46,056 nucleotides of DNA from contig NZ_JABFMP010000047.1 of the NCBI RefSeq assembly GCF_013359595.1, forward strand, positions 1-46,056. Reading direction: 5' to 3'. Below the pieces are notes generated by a model that was not told the origin of the DNA, did not search any database, and saw only the letters and a list, made by a program, of their open reading frames with translations. Every line of letters starts with the position of its first letter. Position 1 is the first letter of the stretch. The position numbers and the translations under genes are program-made. The DNA comes from Pseudomonas sp. C1C7. GTDB lineage: Bacteria > Pseudomonadota > Gammaproteobacteria > Pseudomonadales > Pseudomonadaceae. Shown piece after piece: positions 23,313 through 30,238 of the stretch.

Positions 23313-23402
23313 CTGTAGGCGCTGCCGAGTGAAACGAGGCTGCGATCTTTTGATTTTTTAAGAGCAGGATCAAAAGATCGCAGCCTGCGGCAGCTCCTGC
23401 AG
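23313..23402. repeat. REP-type inverted repeat between the two ypfJ copies
   Basis: CTGTAGGCGCTGCCGAG at the left is matched in inverse by CTGCGGCAGCTCCTGCAG ending at 23402, with an inner GATCAAAAGATCGCAGCC stem shared with 2974-3060. The right half lies inside the coding end of the upstream copy and encodes its last nine residues and stop. Confidence 0.85.
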
Positions 23403-24191
23403 GTTGCTGGTGTTGAAGGTGTCGCAGGCTTCAATGCGACCTGTGTCGAAGCCGGATTTGAACCACTTCACCCGTTGCGCCGAGGTGCCGTGGGCGAAGG
23501 TCTCGGGCCGAACCTGGCCGCTGGCCTGACTTTGCAGATTGTCATCACCAAACACCGTGGCAGCCTGCAGCGCCGCTTCCACATCGCCCGGTTCCAGCCA
23601 ATCGAGGCGCTGCTGCGCATGGTGTGCCCAGACGCCGGCCAGGCAATCGGCCTGCAGCTCTGCGCGAACCTCCAGGCCGCCATCGCCCATCACCGGTTTC
23701 TGGTCCCGCAGCGCTTGCTCGAAAGGCTCGGAAAGCCCCAGCTCCAGCTGCACGTGATGGCCGATTTCGTGGGCGATGATGTAGGCGCGGGCGAAGTCAG
23801 CGACCACGGAAAACCGCTGCTCAAGGTTCGTGAACAGCGCCAGGTCGAGGTACACCTGTTGATTGCTCGGGCAATAGAAGGGCGCGCTGGCGGGGCCGCA
23901 CTCGGAGGTCATGTGGTTATCGAACACCACCAGCGTGGGCGGTGAGTAGTGACGTCCGGTTTGGGCGAACAGCTTCGTCCAGGTGTCTTCGGTCTCGCCC
24001 AGGACGGACTGGACGAACTTCAGTTGCTGGTCTTCGTCCGGCGTGGAGTTCAGCGTCGAGTGAAGTACGGCGCCGGTCAGCGCGATGGCCGCGAGCCCCG
24101 CACCGAAAAGTTTCCCTGTGTGCTTGCGGGCATCCTTGCCCTGTCGGGTGTCGTTGACGTTGTCGCTGGGTCTGGCTTTTTTCCATAGCAT
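23370..24191 (-). CDS. Neutral zinc metallopeptidase, YpfJ family (copy 2, REP-extended)
   Basis: 273 residues. It shares the start MLWKKARPSDNVND with copy 1 (MLWRKGRRSDNVVD) but lacks the Gly-rich stretch. A membrane segment is at about 29-45 (LFGAGLAAIALTGAVL). The catalytic motif is IIAHEIGHHVQ, and ELQADCLAGVWAHHAQ is conserved. Where copy 1 ends in NL-stop, this copy continues NL-QELPQAAIF-stop. The extra nine residues and the TGA at 23370-23372 are read from a REP element. Probably an ancient tandem duplication followed by REP insertion at the native stop. Confidence 0.88.
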   Translation of the reverse strand: MLWKKARPSDNVNDTRQGKDARKHTGKLFGAGLAAIALTGAVLHSTLNSTPDEDQQLKFVQSVLGETEDTWTKLFAQTGRHYSPPTLVVFDNHMTSECGPASAPFYCPSNQQVYLDLALFTNLEQRFSVVADFARAYIIAHEIGHHVQLELGLSEPFEQALRDQKPVMGDGGLEVRAELQADCLAGVWAHHAQQRLDWLEPGDVEAALQAATVFGDDNLQSQASGQVRPETFAHGTSAQRVKWFKSGFDTGRIEACDTFNTSNLQELPQAAIF

Positions 24192-24325
24192 GTTTGCGGT
24201 CCTTCATGGATGGGCGGGATTCGCCGTGGGCCATGAATAACCTCATTGAAAATGCGCTGTGGGAAAAATGTGTAAGGCCAGGTAAGACCCCGGTCGCCCT
24301 GACGGCAATCCGAGGCCCTTTCCCA

Positions 24326-24430
24326 TCACACGTCGAACGCGTCCCACACCGGTGCGAAGTCCGGGCTGACCTGGCGTTCGCGATTGGACAGACCTGGGAT
24401 CAGGCGACGATCCTCATCATCGAGCTGCAT
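24326..24430 (-). CDS. Small ORF after the FAD dehydrogenase (34 residues)
   Basis: The ORF begins MQLDDEDRRLIPGLSNRERQ and ends WDAFDV. It has an excellent SD (AGGAG seven bases before ATG 24430) and overlaps the 3' end of the FAD dehydrogenase gene by 14 bases in another frame. Codon choice looks native (mostly G/C third positions). The product is very acidic and has no recognisable domain. It could be a regulatory micropeptide, a small subunit, or the stub of a truncated gene. A REP is absent here; the rest of the gap (24192-24325) shows nothing else. Confidence 0.5.
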   Translation of the reverse strand: MQLDDEDRRLIPGLSNRERQVSPDFAPVWDAFDV

Positions 24431-26162
24431 GCTCGATCTCCTGTTCGTAAGCGGTAACGCCAGCAATGTGCCGGGCGGCGATGTAGCCGAAAGTCAGCGC
24501 CGGGCCGATGTTGATGCCGCCGGCCGGGTAGTGCCCGCCCATGATGCTGGCCATGTCGCCACCGGCCGCGTACAGCCCGGCGATGACCTGGCCCGCGTCG
24601 TCGAGGACCTGGGCATGGGGGTTGACCTTGAGCCCGGCAAAGGTGCCGAAGCAGCCGGGCCGGACCTTCACGGCATAGAAGGGGCCTTGTTCGAGGACGG
24701 CGACGCAGGGGTTGGGCTGATGCAGCGCATCCCCCTGTTTGCGGTTGTAGGGCGTCGAGCCACGGCCGAATTGCGGGTCTTCGCCGTGGCGGGCATGGCG
24801 GTTGTAGTCCGTCACAGTGGCGCTCAAACCCTGCGGATCGATACCACAAGCCTGCGCCAATTCCTCCAGGGTATTGCCGGTTTTCAGATAGCCGCTGCGG
24901 ACAAAGGATGACAGCGGTACGGGAAACGGCCGGGAGATGCCCAGGCCATAACGCCGTTGAAAGGCGTGATTGCAGATCAGCCATGAGGCGACTTCTTCAC
25001 CTTGGGGCGCGGCGGCGACCATGGCGGTGACGTAGTCGTAATAGCCGTTGGCCTCGTTGACGAAACGCTGGCCGGTGCTCAGGACGCCGATGATGCCGGG
25101 CTTGCCGCGTTCGATGATGTGCGGGAAGTGGCCGATGCTGCCGTCGCCGTGGGGCACTTCGGACACCGGGGCCCAGGCGACGGGGGACTGCATGTCGGTA
25201 TCGACGTGGGCGCCGACACGTTCGCCCAGGCGCAGGCCATCGCCGGACACGGCCAGCGGTGGCAGCGCCAGATGCTCACGGCCGGTGGGCGTGCGCGGGA
25301 ACAGGGCCTTGCGCCGCTCGATGTCATTGGCAAAACCACCCGCGGCCAGCACCACGGCCTTGCGCGCCTTGATCCGTACCGAGCCCTTGGCAGTGCTGAT
25401 GACCGCGCCGCACACCTGTTCGTTTTCCCGCAGCAGATCGGTGACCGGCGCCGACTCCCAGAGCAGCACGCCCAGGTCCTCGGCGGACTTCGCCAGACGC
25501 GCCACCAGCGCCACGCCATTGACCAGTTGCATCGCCCGGCCATGGACGGCGAGGTCGAGCAAATGACGGGTAAAACGCTGGGTGACATGCCAGGCGGCGG
25601 GCAGCGAGCGGGTCAGGTTGAGAAACGCGCCAAGGTCGGCGCCGGCCATGATCGGCATGCCCATGAAGGAGGTTTCGCGCATGGTTTTACGCAGGCGCTT
25701 GAGCAACCTGCCGACCTTTCTGGCGTCGTAGGGCGCGGCGATCACAGAACGTCCGCCGGTGCCGGCGCCGGGGGTGTCGCCATGGATGTCGGCAATGGCG
25801 TTGCCGTCGGCGAATTGCAGCGAGGTGTGTTGTTCGAAGAACGCCACCATCCTTGGGCCGGCCTCCAGAAAGGCGTCGATCATCGGCCCGTTGAAGCGCT
25901 CGCCCAACTCGTGGCGCAGGTAGGTGCGCGGCAGTTCCACGTCTTCGACGATCCCGGCGCGGCGCGCCAACGGATTGCACGGCACCCAGGCCCAGCCGCC
26001 GGACCAGGCGGTGGCGCCGCCGAACACCGGGTCTTTCTCGACCACGATCACTTTCAGGCCATGCCATGCCGCCGTCACGGCTGCCGACAATCCGGCCGCG
26101 CCGGAGCCGACGATCAGTACATCGCAATCAACGTCGGGCAGAAAATGCGGCTCGGCAGGCAT
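24417..26162 (-). CDS. FAD-dependent dehydrogenase (fumarate reductase / ketosteroid dehydrogenase superfamily)
   Basis: 581 residues. The FAD Rossmann motif GSGAAGLSAA (19-28) is followed by VVEKDPVFGGATAWSGG, and the C-terminal FAD block reads LYAAGGDMASIMGGHYPAGG with NIGPALTFGYIAARH. This is the layout of soluble flavoproteins that desaturate or reduce C-C bonds (3-ketosteroid delta-1-dehydrogenase, urocanate or fumarate reductases). An IclR-type palindrome lies 29 bp upstream of the start, and the gene is divergent from the IclR gene. It is probably the first enzyme of the catabolic cluster that includes the Gfo/Idh and TIM-barrel genes. Confidence 0.85.
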   Translation of the reverse strand: MPAEPHFLPDVDCDVLIVGSGAAGLSAAVTAAWHGLKVIVVEKDPVFGGATAWSGGWAWVPCNPLARRAGIVEDVELPRTYLRHELGERFNGPMIDAFLEAGPRMVAFFEQHTSLQFADGNAIADIHGDTPGAGTGGRSVIAAPYDARKVGRLLKRLRKTMRETSFMGMPIMAGADLGAFLNLTRSLPAAWHVTQRFTRHLLDLAVHGRAMQLVNGVALVARLAKSAEDLGVLLWESAPVTDLLRENEQVCGAVISTAKGSVRIKARKAVVLAAGGFANDIERRKALFPRTPTGREHLALPPLAVSGDGLRLGERVGAHVDTDMQSPVAWAPVSEVPHGDGSIGHFPHIIERGKPGIIGVLSTGQRFVNEANGYYDYVTAMVAAAPQGEEVASWLICNHAFQRRYGLGISRPFPVPLSSFVRSGYLKTGNTLEELAQACGIDPQGLSATVTDYNRHARHGEDPQFGRGSTPYNRKQGDALHQPNPCVAVLEQGPFYAVKVRPGCFGTFAGLKVNPHAQVLDDAGQVIAGLYAAGGDMASIMGGHYPAGGINIGPALTFGYIAARHIAGVTAYEQEIEHAAR

Positions 26163-26190
26163 TGTTCGGGCTCCAGCAATCTAGTTATTT

Positions 26191-26205
26191 TGGAATCTGA
26201 TTCCA
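26191..26205. promoter_or_regulatory. IclR-type operator upstream of the FAD dehydrogenase gene
   Basis: TGGAATCTGATTCCA is a perfect 15-bp palindrome (7-bp arms, 1-bp centre). It closely resembles the E. coli IclR consensus TGGAAATNATTTCCA. It lies between a TATATT-like -10 and the start codon of the divergent FAD gene, where binding would repress. A related site lies upstream of the Gfo/Idh gene. Confidence 0.65.
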
Positions 26206-26339
26206 GAAAATATAAGAACTGCTCTGAAGTGAGGCAAGGTCTTCGCCGTTAAAGCGGGCGGTTATCGGACAGTCAGTTCCAGATTTCGCTATTCATCGGT
26301 TGTCTTCTAGAATCGGGCAAATTTTCCGTGGAGACGCCC

Positions 26340-27116
26340 ATGGCCGGCAGTCAGATCGAACGTGTTTTCAGTGTGCTCGAAAGCCTCACCAGTGACCCTC
26401 GCGGCCTGCCGATGCAGACCCTGGCCGAGCAACTGGACATCCCCAAAAGCGCCACCCACCGGCTGCTTGCGGAGCTGATCCGCTTGGGTTACGTGCGGCA
26501 GAATCCGGAGAATTTGCGTTATCACCTGTCGACCAAACTGGTGGCGATGGGCTTTCGGTACCTGTCGAGCAGTGGCGCCGATATCGTGCAGCCGGTGCTC
26601 GACCGCCTGGCCCAGGAAACCGGCGAACTGGTGCGTTTGGGTGTGATCGAGGGCGAGCGGCAGACCTGGATCGCCAAGTCCCAGGGCGCCCGTTCCGGTC
26701 TACGTTACGACCCGGACATGGGGCGCGATGCGCCGCTGTTCTACACCGCTTCCGGGCATGCCTGGCTGGCGTGCATGAGCGATGCGCAGGCGTTATCGCT
26801 GGTGGAGCGACAGGTGGAGGATCGGCCGCTGGAGCTGGGGCCGAATGCGCCGCGCTCCAATATCGAACTGCTCGATCGGCTGCACCTGGCGCGGGAGCAG
26901 GGGTATGCCTGTGTCGAGGAAAGCTCGGCGGTGGGCACCTCGGCGATTGCCGCGGTGGTGCGTCATCCGGCGGATGGGCGGGTGATCGGGGTGCTCAGCA
27001 TTGCCGGGCCGAGCGCGCGGATGCCGGGGGCGCGGTTGCATGGGTTGGCGCCGCTGTTGCTGGCGTTTACCGATGAGCTGTCGGCGGCGAGTCTGGCTTC
27101 TGAGTTGTTTAGCTAA
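26340..27116 (+). CDS. IclR-family transcriptional regulator
   Basis: 258 residues from ATG 26340 (GGAG upstream); a GTG at 26328 would add four residues. The N-terminal winged helix is SQIERVFSVLESLTSDPRGL...LAEQLDIPKSATHRLLAELIRLGYV, followed by a GAF-like effector domain (TGELVRLGVIEGERQTWIAK and SSAVGTSAIAAVV). It is flanked by the FAD dehydrogenase on one side and the Gfo/Idh-isomerase pair on the other. Both promoters carry TGGAA-type dyads, so it is the probable regulator of both. Confidence 0.9.
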   Translation: MAGSQIERVFSVLESLTSDPRGLPMQTLAEQLDIPKSATHRLLAELIRLGYVRQNPENLRYHLSTKLVAMGFRYLSSSGADIVQPVLDRLAQETGELVRLGVIEGERQTWIAKSQGARSGLRYDPDMGRDAPLFYTASGHAWLACMSDAQALSLVERQVEDRPLELGPNAPRSNIELLDRLHLAREQGYACVEESSAVGTSAIAAVVRHPADGRVIGVLSIAGPSARMPGARLHGLAPLLLAFTDELSAASLASELFS

Positions 27117-27134
27117 GCCTTTACACACATCTCC

Positions 27135-27162
27135 TGTGGGAGCGAGCAAGCCCGCTCCCACA
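27135..27162. repeat. Short GC-rich hairpin after the IclR gene
   Basis: TGTGGGAGCG (27135-27144) and CGCTCCCACA (27153-27162) are perfectly inverted around AGCAAGCC. It is a compact form of the REP-like elements and probably ends the IclR transcript, though only a weak T-tract follows. Confidence 0.7.
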
Positions 27163-27231
27163 TTTGGATATCGCTGACTGTTCAAACTGTGCGCTGTTCG
27201 AACACTTTCACCACTTGTACATTCTAGAAAG

Positions 27232-27246
27232 TGGAACTCGGTTCTA
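27232..27246. promoter_or_regulatory. IclR-type operator upstream of the Gfo/Idh gene
   Basis: TGGAACTCGGTTCTA keeps the TGGAAY-N3-RTTCYA pattern of the site at 26191-26205 with one arm mismatch. It lies 49-63 bp before the start codon at 27295. TTCTAGAA is adjacent at 27222-27229 and also occurs before the IclR gene itself (26305-26312). Confidence 0.55.
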
Positions 27247-27294
27247 AATTGTTGGAATTCACCCCTCCAACAACAACCAAAAGAGGACCGCACC

Positions 27295-28350
27295 ATGACT
27301 TCGCCCCTTCGCATCGCCCTGATCGGTGCCGGCAACATGGGCCAACAGCATTACCGGCATCTGATTACCCTGAGCGAGGCGACGCTGTGCGCCGTGGCCG
27401 ATCCCGGTCCGCAGGCTGCCGACATCGCGGTGCAATGGGGTGTGGCGCATTTCGCCGATCACCGTCAGATGCTGGAGCAGGCCAGGCCGGACGCGGTCAT
27501 CATCGCCAATCCGAATAATCTGCACGTCAGCACCGCACTCGATTGCCTGGCCGCCGGTGTGCCGGTGTTGCTGGAAAAGCCGGTCGGCGTGCATATGGAT
27601 GAAGTCCGCGAGCTGGTGGCCGCGGTGAAAAACACCGGTGTACCGGTGCTGGTCGGTCATCATCGTCGGCACAACCCGCTGATCGTCCGCGCCCATGAGC
27701 TGGTGCATGGCGGCGCCCTCGGGAGGTTGACCACGGTCACGGCGCTCTGGCAGCTGCGCAAGCCCGACAGCTATTTCGAAACGCCGTGGCGTCGTGAAGA
27801 GGGCGCTGGGATGTTGCTGACCAACCTGATCCACGATCTCGACCTGTTGCGCCATTTGTGTGGCGAGGTGCGTCAGGTTCAGGCGATCACCAGCAACGGG
27901 ATCCGCGGGTTCGCCAATGAGGATTGCGCGGCGGTGCTGCTGCAATTCGACAACGGCGCGCTGGGCAGCCTGACCGGTTCCGACGCGGTGGCGGCGCCCT
28001 GGAGTTGGGAGCTGGATTCGGGGGAGAACCCGGTATATCCGATTCAGGCCGATCAGCCGTGCTATCTGCTGGCCGGGACAGGCGGGGCGTTGAGCATTCC
28101 GCAACTCAAGCGCTGGTACTACACCGAGGCCGATGGCGGCTGGCATCAGCCTTTGCAGGTCAGTCAGGAGGCCTTCACGGCTGATGAGGCCCTGCGGGTG
28201 CAGTTGCAGCATTTTGTGCGCGTGGCACGTCGCGAGGTCGAACCGCTGGTGAGCGTCGCCGATGGCGCCCGCACGCTGGCGCTGATCGAAGCCATTCGCC
28301 AGGCCGCCGAAACCGGCCAGGCCTGCACACCTTCGCTGATCGAGGAATGA
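27295..28350 (+). CDS. Gfo/Idh/MocA-family oxidoreductase
   Basis: 351 residues. The N-terminal Rossmann motif is GAGNMG (11-16), the catalytic block is EKPVGV (E94 K95 P96) and the C-terminal domain carries TNLIHDLDLLRHL. This family oxidises or reduces sugars, cyclitols and related hydroxylated compounds with NAD(P). The stop overlaps the next gene by ATGA, so the two are co-translated. Under IclR-type control together with the FAD dehydrogenase, it could oxidise a hydroxyl of an alicyclic or sugar-acid substrate. The exact substrate is unknown. Confidence 0.87.
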   Translation: MTSPLRIALIGAGNMGQQHYRHLITLSEATLCAVADPGPQAADIAVQWGVAHFADHRQMLEQARPDAVIIANPNNLHVSTALDCLAAGVPVLLEKPVGVHMDEVRELVAAVKNTGVPVLVGHHRRHNPLIVRAHELVHGGALGRLTTVTALWQLRKPDSYFETPWRREEGAGMLLTNLIHDLDLLRHLCGEVRQVQAITSNGIRGFANEDCAAVLLQFDNGALGSLTGSDAVAAPWSWELDSGENPVYPIQADQPCYLLAGTGGALSIPQLKRWYYTEADGGWHQPLQVSQEAFTADEALRVQLQHFVRVARREVEPLVSVADGARTLALIEAIRQAAETGQACTPSLIEE

Positions 28351-29168
28351 CCATGAGTGAGCGGATTTTTTCCCTGGCCAGCCTGACCGTGCTGGAACTG
28401 TCACCGCCCGAGATGGTGGAAGTGGCGGCCCGCGCGGGCTACAGCCATGTCGGTCTGCGCCTGGTACCGGCCACGCCTCAGGAGCATCATTTTCCATTGG
28501 TGGCCGACAGCGATTTGCGTCGCCAGACCCTGGCGCGTCTGCGGGACACCGGCATCGGCGTGCTGGATGTGGAAATCCTGCGACTGAAACCGGAAACCGT
28601 GGTGGCCGATTTCGAACGAATTCTGGCGGTGGGCGCCGAGCTGGGGGCCAGCGAGCTGCTGGTGGCCGGCAACGATCCCGACGAGCGACGAATGACGGAC
28701 AACTTCGGCGAACTCTGTGACCTGGCGGCGTCTTATGGACTGCACCCGCATCTGGAGTTCATGCCCTGGACCGAGGCGCGGGATCTTGCGCAAGCGGTGC
28801 GCATCGTCGAGGCCGCCGGGCGCGAAAACGGTGCAGTGCTGGTCGACGCGTTCCACTTCGACCGCTCTGGATCAAGGCTGGAAGAGCTGGCCAGGGTCGC
28901 CCCGTCACGGTTACGGTATGCGCAGTTGTGCGACGTTGCGGGGCCAAGGCCGGCGGACATGGCCGAGATCTTGCGTCAGGCGCGCAACGAGCGACGTTTT
29001 CCCGGTGAAGGCGATTGTGATTTGCCAGGATTGTTGCGCTGTTTGCCGGCTAACATTGCATTGAGCCTGGAGATTCCCACGGTGCATCTGCTGGAGCAGG
29101 GTGTGAGTGGGTTGGACCGGGCGCAGATGGCGCTGGACAGGACCCGGGAATTGTTGGCGCGGATTTGA
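28347..29168 (+). CDS. Sugar-phosphate isomerase/epimerase-like TIM barrel (xylose isomerase-like)
   Basis: 273 residues of the AP-endonuclease-2-like TIM-barrel family. Metal-binding positions are visible in HLEFMPW (Glu), DAFHFDRS (Asp/His) and PGEGDCDLPGLL. Related proteins isomerise keto-sugars or dehydrate cyclitol derivatives such as 2-keto-myo-inositol. ATG 28347 overlaps the upstream stop (ATGA); ATG 28353 is an alternative. It acts with the Gfo/Idh protein, as these two families are paired in inositol and other cyclitol pathways. It ends just before a perfect REP hairpin. Confidence 0.83.
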   Translation: MTMSERIFSLASLTVLELSPPEMVEVAARAGYSHVGLRLVPATPQEHHFPLVADSDLRRQTLARLRDTGIGVLDVEILRLKPETVVADFERILAVGAELGASELLVAGNDPDERRMTDNFGELCDLAASYGLHPHLEFMPWTEARDLAQAVRIVEAAGRENGAVLVDAFHFDRSGSRLEELARVAPSRLRYAQLCDVAGPRPADMAEILRQARNERRFPGEGDCDLPGLLRCLPANIALSLEIPTVHLLEQGVSGLDRAQMALDRTRELLARI

Positions 29169-29184
29169 GCGGTACTGCGTACCT

Positions 29185-29249
29185 TTCGCGGGCAAGCCTC
29201 GCTCCTACAGGTCTAATGTCGAACCGTAGGAGCGAGGCTTGCCCGCGAA
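29185..29249. repeat. REP-type inverted repeat (perfect 24-bp arms)
   Basis: The arm at 29185-29208 (TTCGCGGGCAAGCCTCGCTC...) is the exact inverse of 29226-29249 (GTAGGAGCGAGGCTTGCCCG...). It belongs to the same family as 13531-13622. It separates the isomerase gene from the DMT transporter gene. Confidence 0.88.
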
Positions 29250-29284
29250 GCGTTTGATTTTTTGATGTATTTAAAGGAACCCCA

Positions 29285-30163
29285 ATGACCGTCAGCACCC
29301 CGCTTTCCGGCGTCAATCAGCCCTTCAAAGGGATTCTGCTGATCGTTGTCGCAACCTTCCTCTTCTCCAGTCACGACGCCATCTCCAAGTACCTGTCCGG
29401 GTTCTATCCGATCGTGATGGTGGTGTGGGCGCGTTATGTGGTTCACACGCTGTTGATGGCCGGGATTTTCCTGCCGCAATCCGGGGTCGGGGTCCTGCGC
29501 ACGAAGCGGCCGATGCTCCAGGTGATCCGCGCCCTGTGCCTGCTGGGCACCAGCCTGTTTTTCACCACGGGCCTGATGTACATCCCGTTGGCGGAAGCCA
29601 CATCGGTCAACTTCCTCGCCCCGGTGCTGGTCACCGCGCTGTCGGTACCGCTGCTCAAGGAGCGGGTGACGCGGGGCCAATGGCTGGCGGTGATTTGCGG
29701 TTTCAGCGGGGTGCTGATCATCGTCCACCCCGGTGGTGAATTGTTCACCCCGGCGGTGTTGCTGCCGTTCTGTTCGGCGCTGTTTTTCTGCTTCTATCAG
29801 TTGCTGACGCGCAAGCTCAGTGAAGTCGACAGCCCGACCACCAGTAACTTTTTCGCAGGGCTGTGCAACACCTTGGTGATGAGTGCGTTGGTGCCGTTTT
29901 TCTGGCAGGTGCCGACCCTGGGCCATGGCGCGATGATGCTGGCGCTGGGGGCCTGCGGGATGACCGCGCACCTGTTCCTGACCCAGGCCTTCCGCCTTGC
30001 CGCACCGGCCTTGCTGGCGCCGTTCAGCTATTGCCAGATCATCTTTGCCGGCCTGCTGGGCTGGCTGCTGTTCTCCCATACGCCGACCCTGACCACCGTG
30101 ATCGGTATCGCCGTGATCTGCTGCAGCGGGCTGGCGGCGGCCTGGCAGCAACGTCGCCGCTGA
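29285..30163 (+). CDS. DMT/EamA-family transporter
   Basis: 292 residues with about ten hydrophobic helices in two EamA repeats (FKGILLIVVATFLFSSHDAIS in the first, LLAPFSYCQIIFAGLLGWLLF in the second). It is an inner-membrane exporter or importer of a small metabolite. It follows the IclR-cluster genes on the same strand after a REP element, so it may be transcribed with them by read-through or have its own promoter. A terminator for the opposite-strand MFS gene lies just beyond its stop. The substrate cannot be inferred. Confidence 0.85.
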   Translation: MTVSTPLSGVNQPFKGILLIVVATFLFSSHDAISKYLSGFYPIVMVVWARYVVHTLLMAGIFLPQSGVGVLRTKRPMLQVIRALCLLGTSLFFTTGLMYIPLAEATSVNFLAPVLVTALSVPLLKERVTRGQWLAVICGFSGVLIIVHPGGELFTPAVLLPFCSALFFCFYQLLTRKLSEVDSPTTSNFFAGLCNTLVMSALVPFFWQVPTLGHGAMMLALGACGMTAHLFLTQAFRLAAPALLAPFSYCQIIFAGLLGWLLFSHTPTLTTVIGIAVICCSGLAAAWQQRRR

Positions 30164-30194
30164 GTCCGATCCTGACGCCCCACAAATCGCGGGC

Positions 30195-30228
30195 AAAAAA
30201 AAGCGCAGGCCCGATCAAGGGCCTGCGC
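30195..30228 (-). terminator. Intrinsic terminator of the MFS importer gene
   Basis: Read on the minus strand, GCGCAGGCCC pairs perfectly with GGGCCTGCGC around a six-base loop, followed by eight T residues. It lies 11 bp after the MFS stop and is a classic rho-independent terminator. Confidence 0.92.
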
Positions 30229-30238
30229 CGAGGGAACA

